64,000 bases of DNA from Heliocybe sulcata. Lineage: Eukaryota; Basidiomycota; Agaricomycetes; Gloeophyllales; Gloeophyllaceae. The DNA lies in assembly GCA_004369045.1 (NCBI GenBank), contig ML213506.1:248001-312000 (forward strand). The letters run 5' to 3'. The notes beneath the pieces were generated by a model. The model was not told where the DNA came from. It was given only the letters and a program-made list of their open reading frames with translations, and did not search any database. Shown in pieces: positions 22,960 to 35,269 of this stretch; position 1 is the stretch's first letter; every line of letters begins with the position of its first letter. A program made the translations under genes and the position numbers.

Positions 22960-23874
22960 CTTGCTACCGCCCTCACCGCTGCAGTCTATCTCGGAAGACT
23001 TGCGTCCATCAGCCGTCGATGTGAATGAGCTTCTGATGTCGGAAGAGGAGATCATGACGAACGACGCGGACGATGCTTTCCGTTTCCTGACGGCTGAAAG
23101 GAAACTGAAGAAGAGGAGAGGACAGAGCGAACGTCCAGCGTTCAAGAAGAAGGAAATCTGAGAGCAGGTCTCTGAGGATACGTCGATGACTTGTATGCCT
23201 CCGTATTGGTTGAAGCTTTTGCTCAGCACGAACGCCCGCAGGGAAAGGAGAAAAGATTCACCGAAGAGTCGACCCCACGACCCCCAGCTACTCCTGACAA
23301 ACACGCTCTCAAAACACAGGTCCATGGATACTCCTTGTAGCACGCCTGGCACAGCATCTATGGCATCCACGCCGTCCCCTTCGAATCATCTGAGCTTGCC
23401 CCTGGCAACTCTCGTAGCTCCGGATGCCACGCACAAGGACGGGGATGCAAGAAGTTGCGCGTACAACCTGTGCAGAGGTCCTAATATGACGAGATCCTTG
23501 ACCCCTGGAGTACACGAAGAAGCCGGAAGGCATGCTGCCCAAGCGGCATGTGAAATGAAATGCCGCTGCAGGAAGCAAACGTGCCTCAATAAGAGTGCGA
23601 GGCAAAGTCCGGGACAAGGCGACTGGCAGCGAGGATGAACCTGTACAGAAACACAGGCCTTCGACCAAGGTGCAAACGGAAGGCCTCGGCTACCGAAGTC
23701 AAGGGTAAGAGCATCGATATCGAGCCAGAGGACGCGGAGGTAAGTTCGTTTTACTCGCACCCGCGGAGAATTCTTTGCCTCACAGCTTTCGTGCAGAGAC
23801 GGAATGAGAGCCTGGCGTACTTTCAGAAGCTAAACCGATATGAACTCCAGAAGGAGAATGTCTATGTTGTATGA
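22960..23874 (+). CDS. Hypothetical Ser/Lys-rich protein, exon structure uncertain
   Basis: I do not recognise this protein. Plus-strand open pieces have coding-like, polar, low-complexity composition: an acidic stretch (DVNELLMSEEEIMTND) followed by basic residues ending near 23161, Ser/Pro-rich sequence around 23330-23420, and a basic stretch CKRKASATEVKGKSID. The last step is the best supported: a GTAAGT donor after EPEDAE near 23740 and a GTGCAG acceptor near 23796 join it to a final exon with ESLAYFQKLNRYELQKENVY, stop at 23872-23874. Other exon joins are not resolved, and a long minus-strand frame (23370-22870) competes. It may be a nuclear protein by composition only. Confidence 0.3.
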
Positions 23875-24423
23875 TACACGCCCGAAACCCTGGAGCGGTT
23901 TCGGACTTGAAGCGCACAATCGATATGACCGTCTCCGGATGGGTCTACGATCAATATAGCATCGTGCATATACTTTGGACGCTGTGAAGAGCGGCTCTGC
24001 GTCGTGGCCTTCCAATCGGCCATATCTCTCCACTCAATTGTACTCGGCACAAAGCCCGATCATCTCTTGCATAGCTTCCGCAACTCTAAAGGACAACGTT
24101 CAGATCCAAACGGAGGGTCGATATATGCTGGGTGCCTTTACGCTGTACTCTCTCACTCGGGCATTTCTCACCACTGCGATTACGCACAGAATAGAGAGCT
24201 GCCGCGCAATATTACTTGCACAGCTTCGTACCGAAGCTGTGCAGGTCTCTGCGAACCATCCGCAAAGTTTCTAACAAGCAATGTCTCGAGTTAACCCCGC
24301 GGGCAAAACTTGTCACGAGCATCCGGTATGTGATAGTTGACCAACACGAGTGGCTATAAAAGCGTCCATGGTCCCGGTCAAATCAAGCCAGAGCGAAAGT
24401 CCTCATATTCGAATCATCTAGTC
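23875..24423. promoter_or_regulatory. Upstream region with TATA box of the Ser/Thr-rich repeat protein
   Basis: No gene seen. A TATAAA box at 24355-24360 lies 69 bp before the ATG at 24424. The rest of the stretch has no recognised signal. Confidence 0.5.
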
Positions 24424-25557
24424 ATGTTCCTGGCCTACGTACTTGCAGTTCTTCCCGTTCTGGTCTCTCAGAGCTTGGCGATTCCAGTCGAATCCTCCGT
24501 CGCGAGCAGTGGCTCCACTGTCGTTGTCTCCAGCGCGGCAAGCAGCCCCACGACTGTCACTGTCTCGAGCTCCAGCCTGGAACCGGCCACGGTACTCTCA
24601 TCCGTTGCCGGAAGTCCCACTATCATCATTACCTCCAGTGCTGAGCCGACTACGGTGGTATCGTCGGCTTCTGGTAAGCGATCCTGTACGGCTGTCATTT
24701 CCATCCCTGACGTGACGTCGATTTCGTTCTTAGCTCTCGAAAGCCCTACAACTGTGATTAACTCCAGCGTTGGGGTATCACCATACAGTTCGGTGCTATC
24801 GTCATTCTTCCCTACTACGACCGGTGTCGCGAGCGCTTCGTCGTTCCCCACCAGTGAGGCTTGTCCTAGCGTCGTTACGTCCATCGTAACTGCGTACCCG
24901 GGTAGCGCAAGCCCTTCCACCATAGTGTCCATCACGTCGGCCTTGTCATCTGACACTATCGTTTCCTCTGTAGCATCAGCTACAGTCTCCGGCACCGCCG
25001 TACCCGCCACCCAATCTGGCACTGTCGTGTCCTCCGTAGTGTCAGCTACGGTTTCTGGGACCGCCGTACCCGTCACCCAGTCTGGCACTTNNNNNNNNNN
25101 NNNNNNNNNNNNNNNNNNNNNNNNNNNNNNNNNNNNNNNNNNNNNNNNNNNNNNNNNNNNNNNNNNNNNNNNNNNNNNNNNNNNNNNNNNNNNNNNNNNN
25201 NNNNNNNNNNNNNNNNNNNNNNNNNNNNNNNNNNNNNNNNNNNNNNNNNNNNNNNNNNNNNNNNNNNNNNNNNNNNNNNNNNNNNNNNNNNNNNNCGTGT
25301 CCTCCGTAGTGTCAGCTACGGTTTCTGGGACCGCCGTACCCGTCACCCAGTCCGGCACTGTCGTGTCCTCCGTAGTATCAGCTACGGTCTCTGGGACCGC
25401 CGTACCCGCCACCCAGTCCGGCACTGTCGTGTCCTCCGTAGTATCAGCTACAGCCTCTGGGACCGCGGTTCCCGCCACCCAGTCTGGCACTGTCGTTTCC
25501 TCCGTCGCCTCTGCCATCCCATCTTCCAGCATTATATATACAGTGGGTACTGCTTGA
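24424..25557 (+). CDS. Secreted Ser/Thr-rich (mucin-like) protein with 22-residue tandem repeats; contains an assembly gap
   Basis: The N-terminus MFLAYVLAVLPVLVSQSLA is a good signal peptide with a likely cut before IPVESS. The rest is almost all Ser, Thr, Val, Ala and Pro, expected to be heavily O-glycosylated and located in the cell wall or outside the cell. The C-terminal half consists of near-identical 66-bp units (VVSSVVSATVSG then TAVPATQSGT), alternating VPA/VPV variants. A run of 205 N (25091-25295) lies inside the array; the frame is the same on both sides if the gap size is right, but 205 N is about 3.1 units, so the true repeat number is unknown. No GPI signal is seen at the C-terminus (IIYTVGTA). 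A 354-codon minus-strand frame through the array is a by-product of the repeat. Confidence 0.75.
   Translation: MFLAYVLAVLPVLVSQSLAIPVESSVASSGSTVVVSSAASSPTTVTVSSSSLEPATVLSSVAGSPTIIITSSAEPTTVVSSASGKRSCTAVISIPDVTSISFLALESPTTVINSSVGVSPYSSVLSSFFPTTTGVASASSFPTSEACPSVVTSIVTAYPGSASPSTIVSITSALSSDTIVSSVASATVSGTAVPATQSGTVVSSVVSATVSGTAVPVTQSGTXXXXXXXXXXXXXXXXXXXXXXXXXXXXXXXXXXXXXXXXXXXXXXXXXXXXXXXXXXXXXXXXXXXXXVSSVVSATVSGTAVPVTQSGTVVSSVVSATVSGTAVPATQSGTVVSSVVSATASGTAVPATQSGTVVSSVASAIPSSSIIYTVGTA
24957..25508 (+). repeat. Coding tandem repeat, 66-bp unit, interrupted by N gap
   Basis: At least five visible 66-bp units flank a 205-N gap (25091-25295). Units differ at a few silent sites and one Ala/Val position, and the outermost copies are the most diverged, as expected for an array that expands and contracts by unequal exchange. 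Confidence 0.85.
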
Positions 25558-26527
25558 AGGCAAGTCGTTTACACAATCGTTGTTTTCAAAGACACTGATT
25601 CCAATGCTGTCCGCCATTAAACTTCCTTCAGGCAAATATTCTTCTCGCCTCGCATTCCAGATGCTGTCCGGATGGAAGATGTCCTTGGGTTTTCTCATGA
25701 ATGGACCTTCCAGCTTATTCGCACTTCCACGTTCGTTCACAAAGCAACGTTATTTACATCACTGTTGTTCGCAAATGAGTTATGATATTACAGCGAGTAT
25801 AACGACATGGAGGCTGAAATGCTGTTGGAAGCGCTCAGACTAGCCCTCTAATTCTGTGGACAAAGACATGACACTGACGAAAACATGATACTGAGCAAGT
25901 TTCGTCAGGTAACGCCGTATGAAAGTAACAAGAACAACCCTACAGTTTACGACAACTTTACAGCAACCGACATCAGCGGCCGCGCCTCTTCTCACAAAGC
26001 ACATTATACACACTCATGTACGCAAACGCCGGTACAGTCTCAATGGACGGCGTGTCCGTGATATTTCATGTCGAAATCATCGAGCTGCCCGTCCCGCGGC
26101 GGGTCCGCGAGTGCGCCGTGCGCCAGAACGAGTCATGGTAGAAGAGCACGTGGGTTGTACGAGCGCAGTCCTTCTGCGATAGACCAACCGGTGAGTACTT
26201 AACATTTTGAAGGTCGAGAAACAATCAGGAATTCGGGCAGACCCCATGTTGTTTACAAGATACAGTTAACTGAACTTTCGAACTCATCGAACTTGGCAAG
26301 CATCCTGTGCTTAGCGCTTAGGAGCTATCCGGCGAAGCAGACACATCAACAGTCTTGCGCTAATGTCGGCCCTACCGAGCTCCTATCGCCAGCGACTCAA
26401 TGAAACTACGAGTCATATGTACTTCATGCTCGCTGAGGCGCCCAGTAACCAAGTTCGGTGCCGATGTATGCAGGTATAACTACCGCACTCATGCCAAACT
26501 CATGGCCGCAACAGTAAACCACCTCCA
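25558..26527. other. No supportable gene
   Basis: Short open frames only; nothing recognised. The right end is the promoter side of hydrolase copy 4. Confidence 0.5.
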
Positions 26528-27765
26528 ATGGCGCCCTTCTTCAGAGCACACCGCGAGCCCTTCAAGACTTTGCTTATTATCTGTGATTCCCTTGTGATAA
26601 CTCTCGTCAAGAAACCGATATGGGTTATCAAGTATGCTCTCCCCTTTATGCGCCCTAGGCGCGATTGGAGTCTGCAGCGCACCCTTATCACGAAACACTA
26701 CCGCCACCTCTCATGGTTAGCGATGAAGTGAGTCTTGACCATACACTTAGTCGTCAGTTGGACTCACCTCCTCGACGAAGATATGGTGTGCCTATCGTGT
26801 CGCCAGACCATACGGCTCTTGTGGCCGGACAGAAGGGCAGCTGGATAGACCCCGTACCGAACGAACTCATACTCGGCCGGCTCAAGGACATGGCAGCAGC
26901 CTCAGGTGTCGAACCCGTCAGGCTTCCCGGCTACTGGTTAGACCGTGACGGGTCGGACGTGCCACTCGGCGCACCCCCTCGGCCAGGGGAGAAAGTTGTC
27001 TTCCACCTGCACGGCGGAGCCTACGTCTTCCTCTCAGCTAACACTCAAGACCCCACCACCGAGATCGGTCGAGGCCTGATGGAGCGATGCGAATCCATAG
27101 GACGAGTCTTCTCCATTGAATACCGGCTCGCGGCGACACCCGACAATGAGCTGGCGTACCCATTCCCGTCGCAGCTCCTCGATGCTCTGACGGCGTATTA
27201 TTATCTCGTTCATACCGTGGGCTTTGCACCGGCGGATATTATCGTCGATGGAGATTCTGCAGGGGCGAACCTCGCGCTTGCGCTTACGCGTTACCTCATA
27301 GAGACCGCATCTGATGCGGTCCCTGCACCCCCAGGCCGACTACTTCTTCTGTCCCCGTGGTGCGATGCGGGTCCTATCCGCGCGACGCCTAGCTCTTCGT
27401 GGGCACAGTTCGCGCACATAGACTGCGGGCCCGGTGCCCAGTTACAGGAAGCAGCGAAGATGTTCTGCGGCCCTTTGGGCTTGGCCGAAGCGGAAGTCAA
27501 CCCATATATCTCCCCAGCTTCAACCCATACGTCCATGTCTGTCTCGTTCAAGGGCTTCCCGCGTACGTTCATACTCTGCGGTGGCATGGAGGGGTTGAGA
27601 GACCAGATTCGAGTGCTTAGGGATCGGATGGTTCGAGATATCGGGGAGGAGAATGTGGTTTACTGTGAGCCGCCAGGCGCGATACATGACTTCCTTTGGG
27701 TGCCATGGGTTGAACCTGAGAGAACGAATGCGTGGCATGAGATCGCGAACTGGCTTTCTCGATAG
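26528..27765 (+). CDS. Alpha/beta hydrolase copy 4 (HSL/steroid-esterase type)
   Basis: Two exons: 26528-26727 and 26781-27765 (1185 nt, 394 residues), intron GTGAGT...GAAG. Exon 1 reads MAPFFRAHREPFKTLL and then a hydrophobic segment plus RPRRDWSLQRT, the same layout as copy 1, where part of this segment is missing. Exon 2 carries FHLHGGAYVFLS, the nucleophile elbow GDSAGANLAL (the other copies have GDSAGGN), and a catalytic His in AIHDFLWV. It is the closest intact match to the damaged copy 1: both share DREGSDV/DRDGSDV and LGLAEAEVNPYISPAST. The substrate is unknown; small esters or steroid-type esters are typical of the family. Confidence 0.9.
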
Positions 27766-28507
27766 GCCTGTTACTTTTTGTGCGCCCCTTAATGTTCAGT
27801 CTCAATCATGTCCACTAACATCTTCGTGAAGACTCTAGATATTCTATGTACGCCGGGCCCCTGCGCTTATCAATGGCGCGGTATATGCTTAAATTACGAC
27901 ACTTAAAATCCAAGCTAATGTGGGACATCCGGGAGCATCGTATCTATATCAATCTTAGTTATTGGCGCTTCGTAGTATATGCTAGAATGCAGCCACATGC
28001 GCTCTGGACTGTAAAAGTGCATACCGTCTCCTCGACGGAATGCATGATACTCGCCACGTACTAGGATCAGTCGCGACGGCATCATTCCCAGCGGCAGTCT
28101 TTCTCCTGCTAAGCCGACTTAGACGCGCCATATGGGCTCCTTTCTTTTCTGAGAAGACTCATAACTGGACATATGGGAAACTGAGTTTGCAAGACTTCTG
28201 AAGCATGCAAACAGACAAGGCATACCCGCCTGCCGTCGGTCTGTTGTCCGGCAGCAGCCGTGAAAAGTTACCATATACGGCAGTGGAGAAGCCTTTTCAG
28301 GCCTTGGCCTCTAACGGCTCATTCAGACGGCCACGGAGCCCGAAAGGCAATAATATGGCTGGTGCCGGCCCCGGTGAGTTCAAACACATCTTTCAATACG
28401 GGAAAGACCGTGCGCATGATCAATTGAAGGGCATATCATACACATAATCCTACAGCAGGAGTACAAGAGAGGGAACCCCCGCAAGCCCAAGAGCACGGGC
28501 GAGTCAC
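27766..28507. other. No supportable gene
   Basis: Convergent 3' regions of hydrolase copy 4 and hemerythrin-like copy 1. An 80-codon plus-strand frame (28205-28447) has no motif or support. Confidence 0.5.
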
Positions 28508-29082
28508 TCAAGCAACGCTCTTCTTCGCGTTGACGAACTGAGTGGCCAGGGTCTTAAAATCGGACATTTCAGCATCATGAACTCTGCGGGTTGAAGGATC
28601 ACACTCACCGCGCTCTCGCTCGAGGAAAGCTTAGCCTTGATGGCGGGCCACTGCTGGCTCTCCTCCTCGTCAGAGTGAGCAATGAAGGTCGTGACGGCCT
28701 TGGTGACGACGGCTTCGTTAGAGGAGGCGGCGGCAGCGTCGGCGACCATCTTGTTGATCTCAGCGTGCTCCTCTGTAAATTAGTGTAAGCCATCATACGG
28801 CGTGCTCGATATCGCAAAGCACTCACGCTTGTTGGAGGCGGCGCTCAAGCCGAACTTGGAGTAGTCAGCGTAGATGGATGCATCCCTAATACCAAGCGTC
28901 ACAACACTGCTCTCAGTCAGTTGTAGAGAAAGCACTCACTCAGCAGCGCTGTGCGCCTTGATCTCAGCGATCAGGGTCTTGGCGAGGGTGACCTTCTCGG
29001 TGCCGGTGGCAGCCTTGTACTTGCCGAACAGGCTCTTGACGTTGTCGTGGTCAGACTTGATGGTGGCGAGGACGTCAGACAT
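28508..29082 (-). CDS. HHE hemerythrin-like protein, copy H1 (subfamily A)
   Basis: Small four-helix metal-binding protein of the hemerythrin HHE family; such folds hold a di-iron site that can bind or sense oxygen, iron or NO. The role in fungi is not settled. Exons 29082-28940, 28885-28827, 28772-28609, 28552-28508 (143, 59, 164, 45 nt) give 136 residues. The ligand pattern is H12, H44xxxE48, H70, H100xxxE104, seen in SDHDNVK, AHSAAED, EEHAEINK and AHSDEEESQQW. There is no signal peptide, so it is probably cytosolic. Subfamily A marks are TGTEKVTLAKTL and DAAAASSNEA; this copy has Ser in place of Ala at residue 10. A TATAAAA box lies at 29155-29161 on the coding strand, and the conserved leader block precedes the ATG. 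Intact. Confidence 0.9.
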
Positions 29083-30219
29083 TGTGATGAGTGTTCTTCC
29101 TTGAGCTCGAGTGAGTGGTTGGAGGATAGGGAATCTCACAAAATACGGGATGCGTTTTATACCTCGCGTCCATGGCTACAGCCTATCTCCTGGACGTTGT
29201 TTCCTGTCGCGGTTAGAGCATAAGGATGTGTATCGTGACCTGAACACCGAGTAGACTCAGCGGGCACAGTAGGCCTTCCCGTCCTTGTTGATGGTGGCAT
29301 TACTCCAAATGGATTCTCGATGGCTCGTCGCTGGCGAAACGGGGTGCGCACCATTGGAGGACGCCATATGACGCTCATCTGCCTCCGATCTCGTCAAGAT
29401 CGAGAATGGTGGCCATTCCGCTTCCACCAATCCCGTTGACCCCGTTGTGCGACTTCCTGTAGCTTCGACTGCGGAGGCTTCTGGATGCAGATCAAAGACT
29501 TCCAGTCTACCAGGCACCACTTGGTAGCGACAGTTATTCTTGGTTATTGACGACGAAAGTTCTTAGACGAGCACGCCATACCATGACCATAGCGCAGAGA
29601 CCAGAGGAAAGCCACTTGTCAAAACCTCTATCCTTGACCTCAGAGCAATTGGGCCTAGATATCCCGCGACATACTGAAGCAAACTGTCCTGTAGCTGACC
29701 CAGTTGAACGTGGCATGACGTGATAAAGAGGAAGAGAGACCCATCGAGGAGCACAGCATTTAGGACTACCTCCGAGGCTTGTGACCTACTGATGCGGATC
29801 TGATACGGTCGGATACCTGCTGTCATGGCTGGGATATCGTTGGATCCAAGTACGAAGCATACACAAGCACCGTATTAAGGATATGCGCGCTCGAGCAGCG
29901 CAGTCTCTCCATATGGACAGGAAGGCCGTCAGAGCCAGAAGCTGTCGAGCGTTGGCAGCAGCATGAAAGGCACCGTCTCTGAGTGAACCTTGTCAGCGGA
30001 CAATCTGGAAAGCTCGAGGCGGCCAGGTGTGTGCTAAAGGTATACCAGCCGCCATTAGAGTATAATAGCTCAAAGTTAAGATAGGCACGGAGAGCGGAGA
30101 GCCTGATCTCGGAAGTCCATGGCTGAATATGTTGCCTCAGGAAGACGTGGTAGTCCGGTGCAAAGTACTTGTTATAACGCTAAACCTGAGGATGTAACGG
30201 CAAAAAAGACAGAGAAGGC
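29083..30219. other. H1 promoter and gene-free stretch
   Basis: The first about 80 bp hold the H1 leader and TATA box. Beyond that, open frames are short and overlapping, with nothing recognised up to the transposon. Confidence 0.5.
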
Positions 30220-30228
30220 GGCCAGCAG

Positions 30229-30418
30229 CAGGCTCCTAAAACCAGCCGTCGAGCGTTCTCGTTCCACTCTGAGGGCATGTGGGAAGAACATATGTATTAG
30301 GAATATCTGACATATACCAAATATACTCACTTACCATAAATAGAAGTCAGCTAAGAGGAAGAGAACGCTCTGTGACGGCTGGCCAAAGTGGTAGCCGGAG
30401 ATCACCGAGGGTGACGCG
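30229..30418 (+). repeat. Left 190-bp terminal inverted repeat of the MULE
   Basis: Reverse complement of 37856-38045, no mismatch seen. The match ends abruptly at both outer and inner edges. Confidence 0.92.
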
Positions 30419-30685
30419 AAAACTCAGAAAAGTCAAGAGAAGTCATTTGATGTCCCATCTATCGATATTTGCCAGTATTTACTTCTTGTCCTAGAATGGA
30501 TTACCTCGGTAGCAAGTCACACTTACGTCACAAATGTTCTGCGCGAGTACGCTAAGCCTAAATACAAGTATGTGCAGTCGATGCACCGTTCTGTCGAGCC
30601 TGCCGCTGCATGTTCTACACGTTGTAATAGACCTTGAAAATATCAACATGGCCTGGAGATGTTCCAAACCTCCTCGATGGGCCTC

Positions 30686-30984
30686 TGTTGAGCGGTATGT
30701 GGCGGTTGTGGCGTCGAGCCGCGTTAGACGGAAGTATTTCCTTTCTTCTCAGTATTGATGTCGAGTCCCTATTGGCTAGTCGGCGTTAGCCGTAGTTAGT
30801 AGGTAAAATGCGTCGAACGCACGCGTCGCTCCTCAGCCTGTTACACCATTCCCGGCTGAGGAGTAAGTCATGTTTCCTAGTTGCTAGAGATTACAGTTAG
30901 CTGATGTATAGTGTAGACCTGTTTCACAGGTATAGTATAATAAGAGCCTGTTACACCATTCCCGGCTGAGGAACCTGTTTCACA
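30686..30984 (+). repeat. 5' LTR of the copia element
   Basis: 299 bp, TGTTG...CACA. It includes an internal doubled segment around TTACACCATTCCCGGCTGAG. Same as the 3' LTR by eye. Confidence 0.93.
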
Positions 30985-33900
30985 GGTTATGAGCCCAACG
31001 GCGCAGTAACAAGGTTCAAATTCGATACCCAAAAGCGCTGGTGCGCATATAACTCTCGGTGTTTATTTATCAGGCAGCGCGTTGAAGCGTGAACGCCTCG
31101 GACGTCTTTGCAAGACAAGTTCGGTATATATTTGAAGTTTCACTACGGCGACGCGCAAACGAGCTCGAAATGGGAGGCGATAAACACCTGTGGTTCGCTA
31201 TGCGCGAGTCAGAGGTGCTGAAGTCGGACGGGAAGAACTGGCTAGAATGGAAGGGTAAAATCAAGGCGGCGGTGCGAGCTAAAGGTCTGCGCGGCCATCT
31301 CACCGGAGAAACGAGGCGACCCGGCGTGGTACGGGACGGCAGCGAGGACGAACGCAGCGACTACCAAGAAGCTTCGAATGTCCTACCCCCGAGAACATCA
31401 TCCCCTACGCTCGCCAGCAATACGTTGGCCGCCGAGGCAGCGCTCGCTAAATGGGAACAAGATGACGAATACGTGAAGACCTCGATCACGATGAACATGG
31501 GAGATACAGTCACCTTGGGACTCGACGAGACGGACGACCGTACCGCTTTCGAGGTCTGGAACGTTCTACTCAACAAATACGAGCGTCAAACGCCTGAAGC
31601 CGCCATCAATGCCCGCCGCTACTTGGAGACTCGGAAGTTCAAGGAGGGCACGAGCCTTGAAGCACACTTCGATGAGCTGCGTCGACTCCGAAAGGAAGCA
31701 AACAACTTGGGCGCGAACATTCAAAACCCCGAGTTCCTCATCATCATGTGCGAATCTTTACCCTCTTCGATGGAGAATATCACCAATCCCGTACGCATGG
31801 CCAACCGCGATCCGGACGATGCGATTCAAGCGATAACTTCGCTGTATCTCAGTAAGCTGATGAAGAGCGGCAAACCCGTCGTGACGAGCGACAGCGGCCT
31901 GACCACAGCAGCTTTTGTCGCGCATACACCGAGCCAAGCGCCGAGGACCACACTGGTGTGCAACTGGTGCGGGTGGGGAAGGCACTCCAGGCAGAATTGT
32001 TACTGTCCTGGAGGAGGGAAGGACGGGCAGCAGCCCTCGACGTGGACTACAAAGCCCAAGCCCAAGCGTGGATCGCCCGCCGACAAGTTCATGCAGGATA
32101 ACAACTTGTACGAACGTTCGACCACCAACGCTCCTCCTCCCCGAGGACCTCAGACTACTCATCCCACTGCATTTCCGCAAGCAAGTATGGCGACGTACGA
32201 CTACAACATATTCATGGCCAGCATTGATCCCGGAGATTTCGATGAGGGCAACGCCGCAACTGCAGTATCGGTCGTGACGGCAGCGTCGACACCTACTTTC
32301 ATCGACTCCGGCGCGACTCACCATTACTTCACACGACGGGAATCCTTCGTTGACTACGTCGAGATCGTGCCTCAGACAGGCCGAGGTGCGAAGAAGGGCA
32401 TGAATTTCACCGTCGTTGGTGGTGGGACAGTCTTGATGAAGGTCACGGTTAACGGGCAGGAGACCGCGTTAGTATTCCGGGACGCCGTACATGCTCCCGA
32501 CCTTCGAGCAAACCTCATCTCCGTGCCGAAGATGGATCTGGCAGGCTACGAGGTGTCGATGCGAAACGGAACAGCTAGAGTTCTTACTCAGGAGCAAGAC
32601 CCAAGGCTTTTATTCTTCGGAATGCTAGAGGTCAACCTGGGCAGTTGCTTGTACCGAATGGAAGTGGACTCATATATTACCGAGCTACCGAACCACATCC
32701 CGCGCCTCGAGATCACCTTCGACCCACGAGCGCTGGTCGCTTTCCATACTGACGGGACTGACCTGGCTACCTGGCATCGCCGTTTCGGTCACCTCGGCGA
32801 AACCGCATTGCGTCGAATGGTAAAGTCCGGGGTCGTACGCGGGCTCCAGATCAGTGGCGACAACTTGGTCGGAAAGTGCGAAGACTGCTTACAGGGCAAG
32901 CATGCGCGGGCACCCTTTAGGGATTCGGAGCGAGAACCCCATCCGAATCACCGGGCGTACATCGACTTGCTAGGCCCACTGCGGGTTCCATCAGTTGGAG
33001 GCGCACGGTATGTCATGACGATCGATGATGGTGCGACGTCGTACCTGCACCTGTATACGCTGGAAACCAAGAACGCGGACGAAACCTTGCGATGCCTGGA
33101 ACACTACCACAGACTGTCGGAACGCCAGACTGGGAATCGCTTACTCCGAATTCGCACCGATAACGGCACCGAGTTCAAGAACGCCTTATGGAGCACTTAC
33201 ATCGAGAAGCATGGCATAATCCACGAATTTACCAGTCCATACACCCCCCAGCAGAACGGCGTTGGCGAACGTGGACATCGCACACTCGCAGAGCGCGTGC
33301 GCTGCATGCTGTTCGAATCGGGTTTACCCAGTAACCTGTGGGCGGAAGCATTCCACACCGCTGCGTACCTCAAGAATCTTTCGCCTTCAGCGCGACAAGG
33401 TGGGCGAACACCGTACGAGCGATGGAATGGTCAAGCACCTAACGTTAGCCACCTACGCCCATTCGGCTGTGTTGCGTGGGTGAAGGTTCCTGACGAGATG
33501 CGCACTCGACTCGACCCAAAATCCATCAAGTGTCACCTGATAGGATATTCAGACGGCGCAAATTACAGGCTCTGGCACGTACCCGAAGATGGTGTGGGCC
33601 ACGTTATTCGGTCGCGAGACGCCATCTTCGAAGAAGGGGTTGGGCATCGCACCATGTCGGTCGAGGGGGGGGACGAGAACGTCGGAGTGGGTTTTCGTGA
33701 CGAGGATGAAGACCCGATCGACTCGCCATGGAGCGCTGATGACAAGACACAGCCCGAACCGATGCCAGTGCTGGTGTCGACTGAGGAGAACCATGAACCG
33801 ATACCAGCGCCAGTGGCACCAACTGTCGATCCTAGGACCTCGTCGCGGGTGCGGAACCCCAATCGTGCTATGATCGAATCGCTGGAGTCTCAGCAACGCG

Positions 33901-35269
33901 AGGACGAAGCTCGCATGGCTAGAGAACCGTGGGCTGACGATGATCGCACTCCAAGCAGTGACCATGTGAGAACCGTAGACGACGCCCACGCGTTATTTGC
34001 GGCTTTCGTGGCTTATATCGCTGAGGCAGACGAAGATAAGGAGTACATTTTCGTCGACACAGAATGTGCTACGCCAAACACGTACCAGCAGGCTGCCTCG
34101 CGTTCCGACATCTGGACTCCGGTGATGGCGAAGGAGATCGCGGGTCTGGAGAAAATTGGCACTTGGACCCTTGTGCCTCGGACCAACGACATGAACGTCG
34201 TAGGTTCGAAATGGGTGTACGCGCGCAAGTTTAATGAGGGCGGAAAATGGAAGCCGAATGCACGCCTTGTCGCAAAAGGCTTCACGCAAATTCCTGGGGT
34301 CGACTACTTCGAAACGTATGCGTCGGTCGCAAGCTTTATCTCGTTACGGACAGCTGTTGCTATTGCGGCGTATTACGACATGGAGATGGGTCAAGACGAC
34401 GTCGAGAAGGCTTACCTCAACGCGACACCCGACGAAATGATCTTCATGGAACAGCCGAAGGGTTTCGAGTCGAAACAGTTTCCCGAACACGTCCTCAAGT
34501 TAAACCGCGCGCTCTACGGACTCATGCAATCAGGCAATGCCTGGTGGAACGAGTTGAACAACACTTACAAAGAGCTAGGTTTCGAGTCCGTGCAAGCGGA
34601 TGAATGTGTTCGAGTTCGATGGGATCCAGACACTGGCATGACCATGACGGCGACCTACACTGACGATATCACTACCGCGTCGGACACAGTGGAGGGTCTT
34701 CAGGAAGCACGGAAGGATCTGGCGAGCCGGTACCGTCTCAGTGCAGGGGGGGAATTAAAGTGGATCTTAGGGATTCAAATCGAGCGCAATCGGGATGAAC
34801 AGCTGTTGCGATTGAACCAGCGTCAGTATGCCGAACGAGTTCTGAAGCGGTTCAACATGCTGGAAGCCCATCCGGTGCTGACACCGATGGAACCGGGACT
34901 GCGACTATCGCGCGAGGCGACGCCGACGACGCCTGCGGAAGAGGCCGAGATGAAATCGATTCCATACGGCGAATGCTTGGGGGCTATCATGTACCTCACG
35001 TACGCTACTCGGCCGGACTTGGCGCACGCTGTCGGTGTTCTCAGCAGGTTCATGTCGAACCCGGGTGTTGCGCACTGGCGAGCCCTGAAGCGAGTCCTAC
35101 GGTACATCAAAGGCACTCTTGACTACGGTATAACTTACTATGGTCAGAAACACGCTAAGTCATCGATTCAACCCACCTTGTACTCGGATGCGTCTCACGC
35201 CGATTGCCCGGACACTGCTCGTTCCACTCATGGCCATGTCACTATACTCGCCGGCGGACCCGTTGAAAG

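Noticed and set aside
22870-23370. 166-codon minus-strand frame
   Set aside because: Overlaps plus-strand pieces with better composition and has no motif; not supported as a gene.
24368-24421. 18-codon upstream open frame before the mucin-like gene
   Set aside because: Its ATG is only about 8 bp after the TATA box, so it is probably upstream of the transcript start.
24957-25508. CRISPR-like or satellite array
   Set aside because: Units are in-frame coding repeats without spacers, in a eukaryotic gene.
24468-25532. 354-codon minus-strand frame through the repeat protein
   Set aside because: A 66-bp repeat without stops on one strand tends to be open on the other; the plus frame has a signal peptide and a TATA box.
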